A stretch of DNA of 64,000 nt from an uncultured Gammaproteobacteria bacterium (GTDB lineage: Bacteria; Pseudomonadota; Gammaproteobacteria; Pseudomonadales; Porticoccaceae), in the NCBI GenBank assembly GCA_913058345.1, contig CAJXQR010000002.1:186001-250000 (forward strand), in the 5' to 3' direction. Position 1 is the stretch's first letter; each line of letters begins with the position of its first letter. The translations under genes were made by a program, and so were the position numbers. The notes beneath the pieces were generated by a model. It made no database searches. It was not told where the DNA came from and was given only the letters and a program-made list of their open reading frames with translations. Shown here piece after piece: positions 1-8,057 of this stretch.

Positions 1-158
1 CCAACCTCGCGCGGGGCAAACAAGCGGAATAGCCCCGCCTCGCCGGCAGCGGCCACCACCTCTGGTACTAGCCGGGCACGCTGTTCACCTTCTTCGACGT
101 GCTTAGCAATGAGTGGTTGTAGATCCCGTGCCGTTTCAATGATTGGATGTATTTCCAT
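1..158 (-). CDS. Acyl-CoA dehydrogenase-like protein, N-terminal 52 residues (partial)
   Basis: Only the start of this gene is inside the window; it continues off the left edge. The visible residues begin MEIHPIIETARDLQPLI and include a segment ending GLFRLFAPREVG. That pattern resembles the all-helical N-terminal domain of the acyl-CoA dehydrogenase superfamily, including the flavin-dependent two-component monooxygenase branch, where the helix before the first substrate contact often reads AGLFR-hydrophobic-P. The ATG is preceded by AAGAGGTAA, a good ribosome binding site. The substrate and exact subfamily cannot be judged from 52 residues. Confidence 0.6.
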   Translation of the reverse strand, partial: MEIHPIIETARDLQPLIAKHVEEGEQRARLVPEVVAAAGEAGLFRLFAPREV

Positions 159-746
159 AACTTACCTCTTATTATTAAAAAAAAGCCTTAAAACCTAGCA
201 ATGTGCGAGCCTAAGCACACCCTGAGTGACCGTCATTGAATCCAGCTTACCAACAGTCGCCAGAGAAGAACAACCATGCCAAGGGTACAAAGTATTCGAC
301 CCACAATTGGACGGCGCGCCTGAATACTTATCTCAGATCTAAAAATACTGCTATTCCTGGATAAGTTTTACTCTCAGAAGAAGCCCAGCTTACGAGGCCT
401 GTCATGGGGAAGTTACTGCCAGGTTGACTCAGATATCTCCACTCTTTCTATCCCCCCTATGCAAACTCAGTATTGTAGGTCTTTTAATGAACCGACTTAT
501 TTAATAGCAATTACCTGCGCGGCCTTATTCACTAAGACCCGCGCAAAGAGAGGAAGACATCGTGCTACTAGCTTTGATGTCCACGTGACTATAATTATTA
601 AGCAAGAACAGACAGAGGAATTGCAGGTATAATTTTATTGGCGAGCACCTCGGTCTCTATGCCTTGAATTAATTGCCCCCTCTCAAATTTCGTCAGGATT
701 CAGCTCAACATAGCTAACGACTTGGCTATAGGGGAATAAGCCCAAT
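159..746. other. Intergenic region, 588 bp, no gene recognised
   Basis: This stretch separates the leftward acyl-CoA dehydrogenase-like gene from the rightward permease gene, so it must hold two divergent promoters. I see no convincing open frame, tRNA, riboswitch or strong inverted repeat in it. It is AT-rich next to the acyl-CoA dehydrogenase start. Confidence 0.5.
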
Positions 747-2042
747 ATGCATACATCAAACAAACCGATTGGCTTCTGGTCTGCCGTTTCGATGGGTATA
801 GGTGCAATGGTGGGTGCTGGAATTTTTGCATTACTCGGTGAGGCAAGTGCCATATCTGGAAGTGCTGTTTATATTTCGTTTATTATCGGCGGAATCATTG
901 CCCTGTTTAGCGGTTATTCTCTAGGAAAATTGGGCGCTCGCTATCCCTCCTCCGGGGGAATCATAGAGTACTTATCCCAATCTTATGGGGTTGGCGTTTT
1001 TACCGGCACTATGGGTGTCATGCTGTATTTTTCCGCCATTGTTTCTCTCTCTTTAATCGCCAAAGCCTTTGGGAATTATGCTGTCACATTTTTACCGGTA
1101 ACTGACAAAATAAAAATATGGCAGACAGTCTTCTCAAGTGGAATTATTATTCTGCTTGTCTTCATTAATCTTGAAGGCGCAAAAGATGTTGCCCTTTTAG
1201 AAAGGGTCACTGTTGGCATCAAATTCGCTGTATTAGCGGGCTTATCCATAGCTGGAATAACTTTTCTAAACCCTGAATTATTATCCCCCAGCCATTACCC
1301 TCCCGTTCATGATATATTTTTCAGCCTGGCGATTACCTTTTTTGCTTTCGAAGGTTTTAGGGTTATCACTAATACGGCAGAGGACATGCCCAACCCCTCT
1401 CACACATTACCCAGAGCAATAATGGCTGCTATTTTGTTGGTTATGCTGCTTTATGTTGCCATTGCCTTTGCTGTATTTGGTAATTTACCGGTTGAAAAGA
1501 TTATTGCAGCCAAAGACTTTGCCCTGGCAGAAGCTGCACTTCCCATTTTTGGCCAGTTTGGCTTTAGTGTTGTCGCGATTACCGCAGTAATTGCCACAGC
1601 ATCTTCCATTAATGCGAATTTATACGCAGTCACCAATGTCACGTACCAACTCGCCAAGGATGGAGAATTGCCTTCAGCGCTTGGAAAGCCAATAGCACAT
1701 AGCCGAGAAGGCTTACTTGTTAGCGGCCTGCTGACTATAGTCTTGTCGTTATTATTTGATCTATCTGAAATAGCCGCTATCGGTTCGATATCGATTTTGT
1801 TTGTTCATACGGTTACCCACATTGGGCATCTCAAGATTATTTCAGAAACGGGTGCCTCTAGAATCTTGGTTCTTTTTGCTGCCATGCTAAGTTTTAGCGC
1901 CATGGCTCTTGCTATGAGTTATGTCAGTAAAGGATCCAACCCTGTCTTATATGTTCTTTGCGGGTTTATCTTGCTGGCTTTAATGACCGAAGTTTCACTA
2001 CGAAAAATTTCGGAGAAAGAGATTAAGACAAGAACTCTATAA
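747..2042 (+). CDS. APC-family amino acid/polyamine permease
   Basis: A 431-residue, almost entirely hydrophobic protein with roughly twelve predicted membrane spans. The first span carries a GIGAMVGAGIFALLG motif, the unwound glycine-rich substrate-binding segment typical of the amino acid-polyamine-organocation (APC) superfamily. A second family-like segment (FFAFEGFRVITNTAEDMPNP, near residues 197–216) corresponds to the broken TM6 that also contacts substrate. It probably imports an amino acid or amine by cation symport or exchange at the inner membrane, but the substrate cannot be read from sequence. The ATG has GGGGAATAA upstream. It stands alone and converges on the TPR gene after 37 bp. 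Its base composition looks AT-richer than the genes to its right. Confidence 0.85.
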   Translation: MHTSNKPIGFWSAVSMGIGAMVGAGIFALLGEASAISGSAVYISFIIGGIIALFSGYSLGKLGARYPSSGGIIEYLSQSYGVGVFTGTMGVMLYFSAIVSLSLIAKAFGNYAVTFLPVTDKIKIWQTVFSSGIIILLVFINLEGAKDVALLERVTVGIKFAVLAGLSIAGITFLNPELLSPSHYPPVHDIFFSLAITFFAFEGFRVITNTAEDMPNPSHTLPRAIMAAILLVMLLYVAIAFAVFGNLPVEKIIAAKDFALAEAALPIFGQFGFSVVAITAVIATASSINANLYAVTNVTYQLAKDGELPSALGKPIAHSREGLLVSGLLTIVLSLLFDLSEIAAIGSISILFVHTVTHIGHLKIISETGASRILVLFAAMLSFSAMALAMSYVSKGSNPVLYVLCGFILLALMTEVSLRKISEKEIKTRTL

Positions 2043-2079
2043 CGCCGGTCTGCGAGGCATTATTAATACGCTTAACACC

Positions 2080-3450
2080 CTAAGTCCCGCACCCTTCTAA
2101 GTTTGCTCCTGCTTCACGTAAACCTTTAACTCGCTCACCCTCGGCACGCGCATAGCCCAACCACTGTTGCGCATTGACCGCTACAGCCTTGTACTTACCC
2201 GCTTGTTTAAACGCATCCGCGGCTTTGTCGTAACAATGCAAATTTAACTGGGCGTTACCCAGCACCAAATGTACAGCCCCGGGACGTTTGAGCTGGCCTT
2301 TTTGCAGGGCATTTTGTGCGGCTGTTATCGCCTTTGCATTGTCGCCGATGTCGAGATAAACACCGGCCAGCTGTGCGTAGATCTTGCCTTCGCCTGAAAG
2401 GGCTGCTGCTTTTTCCAGTACGGGGCGAGCTTTATTACCCTCACCCGCCCGCTGCCAGGCTTGGCCAAGTAATTCCAAATGCCGAGCTGTCGCTTTCACC
2501 TGCTTATTATTGATCGCCGTTTCGAGGGTCACCGCTGCTCGGTAGGGCGTATTGGCACCAAGGTAGAGATAAGCCAGGGAAACCAGCTCGCGTTCTTTCT
2601 TTAATGCACCGGCTAGATACACGACCTCTGTCGCCACCAGGCGTTCGATATTTTTATTCAATTGGCCGTATAAACCACCGAGTTGATGCCAATAGCGATA
2701 GCGCGGGTAGTGCTTAATTAATTGCTTCAAAACAGGCAGGGCCTGGCGATATTGTTCCTGTTCAAAATACAGCAGGCTTTGCAGCGACCACCAGGCCTCT
2801 GGCGGTAGTTTGTCGCTGTGTTGATAATCGTTAATTGCTTGTTTGATGTAAACCAGGGCGTCTTTTTTTCTATCCAGCTGGTAGTAAGCCTGAGCGAGGA
2901 GAGCTCTAGTTTGTGCATCCGCTGTTTGTGTATCAATTTTCTGTACACCGTCTGGGGGAGCAAGGGCAGCTGAGGCTTTCAGCTGGCGCTCAAGAAATTG
3001 AGCCGCGCTAGCGTAGTCTTCAAGCTGAAAGTACAGCTGAGCCACTGTATTGTAAGTACTGATTTTCATTTTCATTTCCGCAGCGGGTTCATCGAGCAGC
3101 CTTAAATAAGACTCTACGGCACGACGATAATGCTGCTGGGAAAAATGCGTGTAGCCCAGGTAATTCCACACCTGTGACTTTTCAAAACTACTCGTGCAGT
3201 ATTTCTCACCCGCTAAAGTAAGTACTTGCTCCGCCTGCGACCATTGATCCGCGTCAATAGCTCGCTGTGCTGCCTCCAGCTTTTTGGCGCAGCGCTGACC
3301 CACAGCCTGACGTCGCCGAGTGGTGGCATTGGCGTATTTATTTTGCTTAGCGCTTTCCTCTTCAGAGGCCGCCAGGGTAGGCCTTGGTGTGCTAACAAAC
3401 AGCAGTGCCAGAAGAAGCAGGGAAAGCGTACAGGTAAAACGACTGGGCAT
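2080..3450 (-). CDS. TPR-repeat protein of the TonB2-type cluster
   Basis: A 456-residue secreted or periplasmic protein with an N-terminal signal peptide (hydrophobic run LLLLALLFVSTP ending near an A-S-E junction). The rest is helical tetratricopeptide repeats, for example blocks centred on WNYLGYTHFSQQHYRRAVESY and HLELLGQAWQRAGEGNKA. TPR proteins mediate protein–protein contacts. It is the last gene of the six-gene leftward operon, 8 bp after tonB. In Vibrio-type TonB2 clusters a TPR protein occupies the same place, so a role in assembling or supporting the energising complex is likely, though its biochemical function is not established here. Confidence 0.85.
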   Translation of the reverse strand: MPSRFTCTLSLLLLALLFVSTPRPTLAASEEESAKQNKYANATTRRRQAVGQRCAKKLEAAQRAIDADQWSQAEQVLTLAGEKYCTSSFEKSQVWNYLGYTHFSQQHYRRAVESYLRLLDEPAAEMKMKISTYNTVAQLYFQLEDYASAAQFLERQLKASAALAPPDGVQKIDTQTADAQTRALLAQAYYQLDRKKDALVYIKQAINDYQHSDKLPPEAWWSLQSLLYFEQEQYRQALPVLKQLIKHYPRYRYWHQLGGLYGQLNKNIERLVATEVVYLAGALKKERELVSLAYLYLGANTPYRAAVTLETAINNKQVKATARHLELLGQAWQRAGEGNKARPVLEKAAALSGEGKIYAQLAGVYLDIGDNAKAITAAQNALQKGQLKRPGAVHLVLGNAQLNLHCYDKAADAFKQAGKYKAVAVNAQQWLGYARAEGERVKGLREAGANLEGCGT

Positions 3451-3457
3451 CGCTAAG

Positions 3458-4114
3458 CTACTCCAGGCGGAAGCTAAATTTATACATCACCCCCGGCACC
3501 TCGACCCCACGGCCATCGACAACCCGAGGTTTGTACTTGAGCTTAATCGCAGCCTTTAAAGCAGCGCTACCAAAGCCATAGTTAGCGGGTGATTCTTCAA
3601 CCAGCTTAACGCCGCGCACGCCACCTGATGTTGTAATGATGACCTCTACCACTGCATAGCCTTCGCGAGCGCGGGACAGAGCTCGACGTGGGTACAGAGG
3701 CTGCGGCACATAGACCGGGATGTAATCCGTATCACGGGCAAAATCGCCACCCAGTCCAGCCTGTAAGTTCGCGGTGGGGCGCGGTGCAGCCTGTAAATTA
3801 ATGCGTGGCGCAGGGGTTTCGAAACGTAGACTTTGCGTGGGCATACTGGGTTGCATAAGGGCTGTTTCAGGGGGACGCTTGGGCTTTGGCGGTTTGACAA
3901 ATTCGCTCAAGGTCCGCTCAGGCTGCCAGATATCGGCTATTTTATAACTCTCTTTGCTGTCTGGCGCTTCACTCCGGTTAATCACCATTAACACCATTAA
4001 TATCAATAGCACACTCGTGACCAGCACCGCCCCAAGCAAGGCACTGGCAAAACGGGCTATCACGCTGCCGCCAGATTCATCCCCGCCTTGCAGAAATCTA
4101 GTCATTACTGTCAA
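3458..4114 (-). CDS. tonB2: TonB-family energy transducer (TonB2 type)
   Basis: This 218-residue protein has one N-terminal membrane span (about residues 23–46) and a proline-rich periplasmic linker containing FVKPPKPKRPPET. The C-terminal TonB domain begins near YPRRALSRAREGYAVVEV and ends KYKPRVVDGRGVEVPGVMYK. TonB couples the inner-membrane proton gradient to outer-membrane receptors by binding their Ton boxes. The short linker and compact size resemble TonB2 rather than classical TonB1. Its start overlaps the exbD stop by 4 bp (ATGA), indicating translational coupling. Candidate partners in the window are the receptors at 9661–11904 and 58167–60281, although pairing cannot be proved from sequence. 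Confidence 0.9.
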   Translation of the reverse strand: MTVMTRFLQGGDESGGSVIARFASALLGAVLVTSVLLILMVLMVINRSEAPDSKESYKIADIWQPERTLSEFVKPPKPKRPPETALMQPSMPTQSLRFETPAPRINLQAAPRPTANLQAGLGGDFARDTDYIPVYVPQPLYPRRALSRAREGYAVVEVIITTSGGVRGVKLVEESPANYGFGSAALKAAIKLKYKPRVVDGRGVEVPGVMYKFSFRLE

Positions 4115-4536
4115 TCATTAAGAGTGGACACGGAAATATCATGAATACCCAGCTGTTTTGCCATATTAGAAACGAGCCCAAGACGGCCGATGCTAGCGCG
4201 ATTGTCGACCTGTATCACCAGGCTGCCTCGTGGGTTTTCAGCTTGTAGGCGTGCGAGGGCGAACTTAACCCGATTATCAGTCAGAGGGGATTTATCCATC
4301 CAAATGACATCGTGCTGATCAATCGCCACTAAAATAGCGGGCTTCGTCGCTACGGCGCTCAGGGCTTCGGTGCGATCAACCTCGGGCCCCGGTAGCTTCA
4401 CAAAAGAGGCAGTGACGATGAAGAAAATGAGCAGGATGAAAACCACATCAAGCATCGGGGTTAAGTCAATGGCCTGTACTGGTGAGTTGTCTCCACCCTC
4501 GGCGCTGCTCGCTGCACTGATAATGCGCCGATTCAT
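4111..4536 (-). CDS. exbD: ExbD/TolR biopolymer transport protein
   Basis: A 141-residue protein with the standard ExbD layout: short cytoplasmic N-terminus, a single membrane helix with the essential aspartate in LTPMLDVVFILLIFFIVTAS, and a periplasmic domain ending in a TolR-like fold (VKFALARLQAENPRGSLVIQ). With ExbB it forms the proton-driven motor that energises TonB. It overlaps both neighbours by 4 bp, so ExbB, ExbD and TonB are translationally coupled. The context, rather than sequence alone, separates it from TolR of the Tol-Pal system: tonB follows, and no tolA, tolB or pal is nearby. Confidence 0.92.
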   Translation of the reverse strand: MNRRIISAASSAEGGDNSPVQAIDLTPMLDVVFILLIFFIVTASFVKLPGPEVDRTEALSAVATKPAILVAIDQHDVIWMDKSPLTDNRVKFALARLQAENPRGSLVIQVDNRASIGRLGLVSNMAKQLGIHDISVSTLND

Positions 4537-5099
4537 GTTTTGCCGCTCACTGCCGATAAACTAAGCGCTTGCTCATCATCCATCAATAAGCTGTTTTCCA
4601 GGTGCGCTTTGGCGCGCCGCCCCAGCCGATCGATACCAGTGAGGCCAATGAGGCCGGAAAGTGCTGCCACCATGCCCGCCATAGTGGGAATAGTAGCCCG
4701 AGATACACCGCTCGACATGGCACGCGCACCACCTCCATCGGCGAGACCCATGGCTTCAAACACACCAATCATGCCGGTGACTGTGCCCAGCAAACCAAAA
4801 AGCGGCGCCAATGCCACCAAGGTTTTGATCATGGGTACAAAGCGATCGATGCGCGCATTGACTTCGGACAATAACGCCATCCGTACCTGCCGCGCTCGCC
4901 GAGAATGACGGTCGACACGCTGCTGCCAAACATCAATACACTGGGCCATATCCCTGCGCAGCCGGGTGCGGTAGTAAAGCAAACGCTCCATCAGCAACAG
5001 CCACAGCAGTAAAATCAATACCGCAATAAACAATAGCACCGGCCCACCCATATCGGCCAATTGCTGCAGATGGTTCAACATTTCGAACACGGGGTTCAT
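4533..5099 (-). CDS. exbB: ExbB/TolQ/MotA proton-channel protein (ExbB2)
   Basis: A 188-residue inner-membrane protein with three hydrophobic segments. The first is at residues 17–37. The last two hold the family signature LVALAPLFGLLGTVTGMIGVF and a conserved threonine-rich stretch ATIPTMAGMVAALSGLIGLTG. It forms the proton-conducting pentamer around ExbD. It is shorter than classical ExbB (about 240 residues) and matches the size of ExbB2 in TonB2 systems. It lies between the TtpC-like gene (39 bp upstream) and exbD (4 bp overlap). Confidence 0.9.
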   Translation of the reverse strand: MNPVFEMLNHLQQLADMGGPVLLFIAVLILLLWLLLMERLLYYRTRLRRDMAQCIDVWQQRVDRHSRRARQVRMALLSEVNARIDRFVPMIKTLVALAPLFGLLGTVTGMIGVFEAMGLADGGGARAMSSGVSRATIPTMAGMVAALSGLIGLTGIDRLGRRAKAHLENSLLMDDEQALSLSAVSGKT

Positions 5100-5138
5100 G
5101 CTGTATTTGGCTCTATCATTAGTCCTTAGCCTAAACCG

Positions 5139-6581
5139 TTATCTATTCTCAGAGGGCAAGTCCTGGGGTAAGCGAGACTCCGCTTTAATCGCGACAATGC
5201 CGGCACTTTGCTCTTCAAGCACATGCAAAATGCGCCTTGCATAACCGTTAACCCAAGTGTGTAACAGCAAGGTAGGTATCGCCACCAGCAAGCCCAGCAC
5301 CGTTGTCACCAAGGCCTGAGAAATACCACCTGCCATTAACTTGGGGTCGCCGGCACCGAAAATAGTGATTTGCTGGAACACGACAATCATACCGGTAACG
5401 GTGCCGAGTAGACCCATTAACGGGGCGATCATGGCGATAATTTTCAGCAGGTTTAGTGCCAGTTCTATAGCAGGGCGCTCTTTGAGTATTGCCTCGTGTA
5501 GTTTTAACTCCATCGACTCTGGGTCGAGGCCCGCATGGGCATCGGCCACGCTGAGCACGCGCCCCAATGGGTTATTAGACGAATACTCGTCTTGCTGTAA
5601 TTGCCGACGCACACCCGCAAAGACACCTCGCAAGACAACCGCCCGCCATAGAGCCAACACCAGCGCCACGGCACCAAGTCCGGTAATCACATAGCCTACC
5701 AAACCACCCTGGTGCCATTTTTCAACTGGCCCAGGTCTATCGACCAATGCGCGCAACAAGCCACCACCCGCCGGGCCGCTGGGGTCTATAGACGCAGGTG
5801 TAAAGCCGGTAGATGCCGACTGTAATTCAACGGCCCCTTTGCTCAGGCCGCGAGGCTGGCGAGCCAGTTCAGCCAACACACCACTGTCCGAGTTGTAGTT
5901 TAAGTAGCGCCCGTTGGAGACCAGGTTAAACAAACCGATACGGATCACCTCTTGCTCGCTTTGCGTACCATCTGCACTCAGTACCGTCGTATTAAAACGG
6001 CTAACTCGACCCGACTCGACCATCTCACGACTCATTTCATAGGCCAGATTTTCGATCTCTTCAAGAGAGGGCAAACGGCTGTTACTACTCATTTTTTCGA
6101 TCAGTTCATTCAGCTGTACCGTGCGACCAGGGTATTGGGCACTGACCAGTGATTTCTCCAGCCGCGTTACCGTATCACCGGCGGTAGCGGTGATGTGGCC
6201 AAATAGCTCTTTCAGGGTACCGAGGCGGTTTTCCATTTGCTCACGCAGCACATCAAGCTCGCGCTCATTATCAGAGAAAGTGCTCTCTAACTGGGCACTG
6301 CGAGCCTCTTCCTCAGCTTTTTGTTGTTGCGCCTGCTGCAGTAACTGGGCCTGGCGATCCTTGTCAGCCTTGAAAGCGCGCTCACGTTGACGGTGTTCTT
6401 TTGACTCCTGTAACTTAGCCGTTTTGATAAGCTGCAATAACGCATCAAGGGACTTCACCTCGCTGCCTGTCGTCTGGTCGGTGCTCGATGTCTCTGCGGC
6501 AATAGTGGGCAAAGCGCTTAATGCGCTCATCAATAACACCGTACGTAAGACAGTGCACAAAGCTCTACTTAAGGCGCTCAT
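5139..6581 (-). CDS. ttpC: TtpC-like ExbB-family protein with periplasmic coiled-coil extension
   Basis: This 480-residue protein starts with a signal peptide, followed by a long charged coiled coil (about residues 45–125, rich in K, E, Q and R) and a periplasmic domain. A C-terminal MotA/TolQ/ExbB channel domain follows, containing LIAPLMGLLGTVTGMIVVFQ-type sequence near residues 385–405. This architecture matches TtpC of Vibrio TonB2 systems, an accessory protein needed for TonB2 function there. It overlaps the DUF3450 gene by 4 bp and precedes exbB, which is also the Vibrio order. The gene symbol is assigned by architecture and context and should be read as TtpC-like. Confidence 0.85.
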   Translation of the reverse strand: MSALSRALCTVLRTVLLMSALSALPTIAAETSSTDQTTGSEVKSLDALLQLIKTAKLQESKEHRQRERAFKADKDRQAQLLQQAQQQKAEEEARSAQLESTFSDNERELDVLREQMENRLGTLKELFGHITATAGDTVTRLEKSLVSAQYPGRTVQLNELIEKMSSNSRLPSLEEIENLAYEMSREMVESGRVSRFNTTVLSADGTQSEQEVIRIGLFNLVSNGRYLNYNSDSGVLAELARQPRGLSKGAVELQSASTGFTPASIDPSGPAGGGLLRALVDRPGPVEKWHQGGLVGYVITGLGAVALVLALWRAVVLRGVFAGVRRQLQQDEYSSNNPLGRVLSVADAHAGLDPESMELKLHEAILKERPAIELALNLLKIIAMIAPLMGLLGTVTGMIVVFQQITIFGAGDPKLMAGGISQALVTTVLGLLVAIPTLLLHTWVNGYARRILHVLEEQSAGIVAIKAESRLPQDLPSENR

Positions 6582-7411
6582 GAGGCCACCTCCGCTTTGT
6601 TTTGATTAGCGGCAGAGCCGGCTGGCGCCGGAAGAGGCAATTTGATCATATCCAGCGGTGCCTGTTTTTTCGCCATGCGAATAGCATCGGCCACGGCGCG
6701 GCGATAATCCCCCGCTGCCACCGTTTGCCACTGCTTATCGGCTTTACTCCACACTTCGGTAAGACTCTGGTCAGCCGTTTGAAACAAGAGGGCAATACGA
6801 CCAATCCGTAAAAAAGTACCCTGGCGCTGCTGTCCGTCTATCGTCAATACGCCATCAAATTGTTCAAGGGTGGCGCTGTACTCACTTTCAATGGCGTAGA
6901 GTTCAAGTACCTGCCGGGACTTTTCGGCGGCACTGAAACGGGCCGAATCCATATTTTCTCGCACTTGCTGGACGCTGGTTTGCCGCTCCTCTAGTTTAAA
7001 GGGCAGGTCGAGGCGAATAAACTGCTCAAGGGCATCAAGCATACTCAACGATAGAGGGATAATTTGTCGCTCAATCAATGCTGCGTTTTCAACTGACTCG
7101 GCAATATCCGCCATAGTCTGGCGTTGACTTTCTATTTGACGTTCGAGTTGGGCGTTATAGACCTGCAAACCGTCAATTTGTTTATTTACCAACTGAAATT
7201 GACGCAGCAGCTTGTCACTTTGTGCGACGGTGCTATCGATACGTCGCTGCGATGCCTGAGCCGCAGCGGTTTTATCAGCACCAGCCTTAATAACAGTATC
7301 GAGCTCGGCTCCATAAACTACCTTGGTTTGCAGCCCGGCAACCAATAGCAGCGCAAGCAGCGGGAGTAAACTCGCTCTGTTTTTATACTGTTTTTTCACA
7401 TTGCTTTCCAT
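6578..7411 (-). CDS. DUF3450-family periplasmic coiled-coil protein
   Basis: A 277-residue protein with an N-terminal signal peptide (LLPLLALLLVAGLQT) and a long helical, coiled-coil middle (residues 45–180, heptads of Q, L, E and R). A small globular C-terminus includes LLFQTADQSLTEVW and a YRRAVADAIRMAKKQAP segment. This is the first gene of the six-gene TonB2-type operon and matches the DUF3450 gene that sits upstream of ttpC in Vibrio and relatives. Its exact role is unknown; secretion and coiled-coil content suggest it contacts the TtpC periplasmic extension. The operon promoter should lie in the 33 bp separating it from folA or within the folA 3' end. Confidence 0.82.
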   Translation of the reverse strand: MESNVKKQYKNRASLLPLLALLLVAGLQTKVVYGAELDTVIKAGADKTAAAQASQRRIDSTVAQSDKLLRQFQLVNKQIDGLQVYNAQLERQIESQRQTMADIAESVENAALIERQIIPLSLSMLDALEQFIRLDLPFKLEERQTSVQQVRENMDSARFSAAEKSRQVLELYAIESEYSATLEQFDGVLTIDGQQRQGTFLRIGRIALLFQTADQSLTEVWSKADKQWQTVAAGDYRRAVADAIRMAKKQAPLDMIKLPLPAPAGSAANQNKAEVAS

Positions 7412-7444
7412 ACTAGCGACTTATCCTACAATCACGATCATGAG

Positions 7445-7948
7445 TTATTTTCTGTCCAGACGTACAAAACTACAGGCCGGTGTTTGCCCTTCACCAGCCA
7501 AGTCAGCAACGGGGGTTTCCAGCCATTCGTTGATATCCAGGTCGGGGAAAAAAGCATCCCCGTCGACCTCGGTATGTACCCGCGTTAGATAAAGCCTGTC
7601 CGCCTGAGGCAGGGCTTCACGGTAAATTGTTGCGCCGCCGATTATCATTACCTCTTCAAGACCTGAGTCGTCGGCGATTTTTTTAGCGATAGCCAGGGCT
7701 TCACTGAAATCACCCGCCCTTTCAACACCCTCCGCCTGCCAGGCAATATTGCGGGTCACAACAATATTACTGCGCCTTGGTAGCGGCTTACCAATGGACT
7801 CGTAAGTGAGGCGACCCATAATAATTGGCTTGCCCATAGTCACTTGCTTAAAGTATTTAAGGTCGGCAGAAATACGCCATGGTAACTGATTATCATTACC
7901 AATAACACCGTTATCAGCCACTGCTACAATTAGGGAGGTAATTGCCAC
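7445..7948 (-). CDS. folA: Dihydrofolate reductase
   Basis: A 167-residue cytosolic enzyme that reduces dihydrofolate to tetrahydrofolate with NADPH, the step that regenerates folate after thymidylate synthase. Family motifs are in order: SLIVAVADNGVIGNDNQLPW at the N-terminus, with the Trp–Arg–Ile–Ser–Ala–Asp segment supplying the active-site acid; IIMGRLTYESIGKPLPRR, the cofactor-binding loop; and VMIIGGATIYREALP, the Gly-Gly dinucleotide contact. The usual MGR-K/R-T-F/W-ESIG reads MGRLTYESIG here, a mild change. Trimethoprim sensitivity cannot be deduced. thyA, its metabolic partner, lies about 10 kb away at 17666–18499. Confidence 0.95.
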   Translation of the reverse strand: MAITSLIVAVADNGVIGNDNQLPWRISADLKYFKQVTMGKPIIMGRLTYESIGKPLPRRSNIVVTRNIAWQAEGVERAGDFSEALAIAKKIADDSGLEEVMIIGGATIYREALPQADRLYLTRVHTEVDGDAFFPDLDINEWLETPVADLAGEGQTPACSFVRLDRK

Positions 7949-8057
7949 TCTGTCTTTTGCCTCTCGTCAATACTTCTACGCTGCTAAAATTTCACGCAGC
8001 TTATCTTAATAGCTAAAGCTAACGGTTAAAGTGAAGGCGCATAATGTATGCGACACA

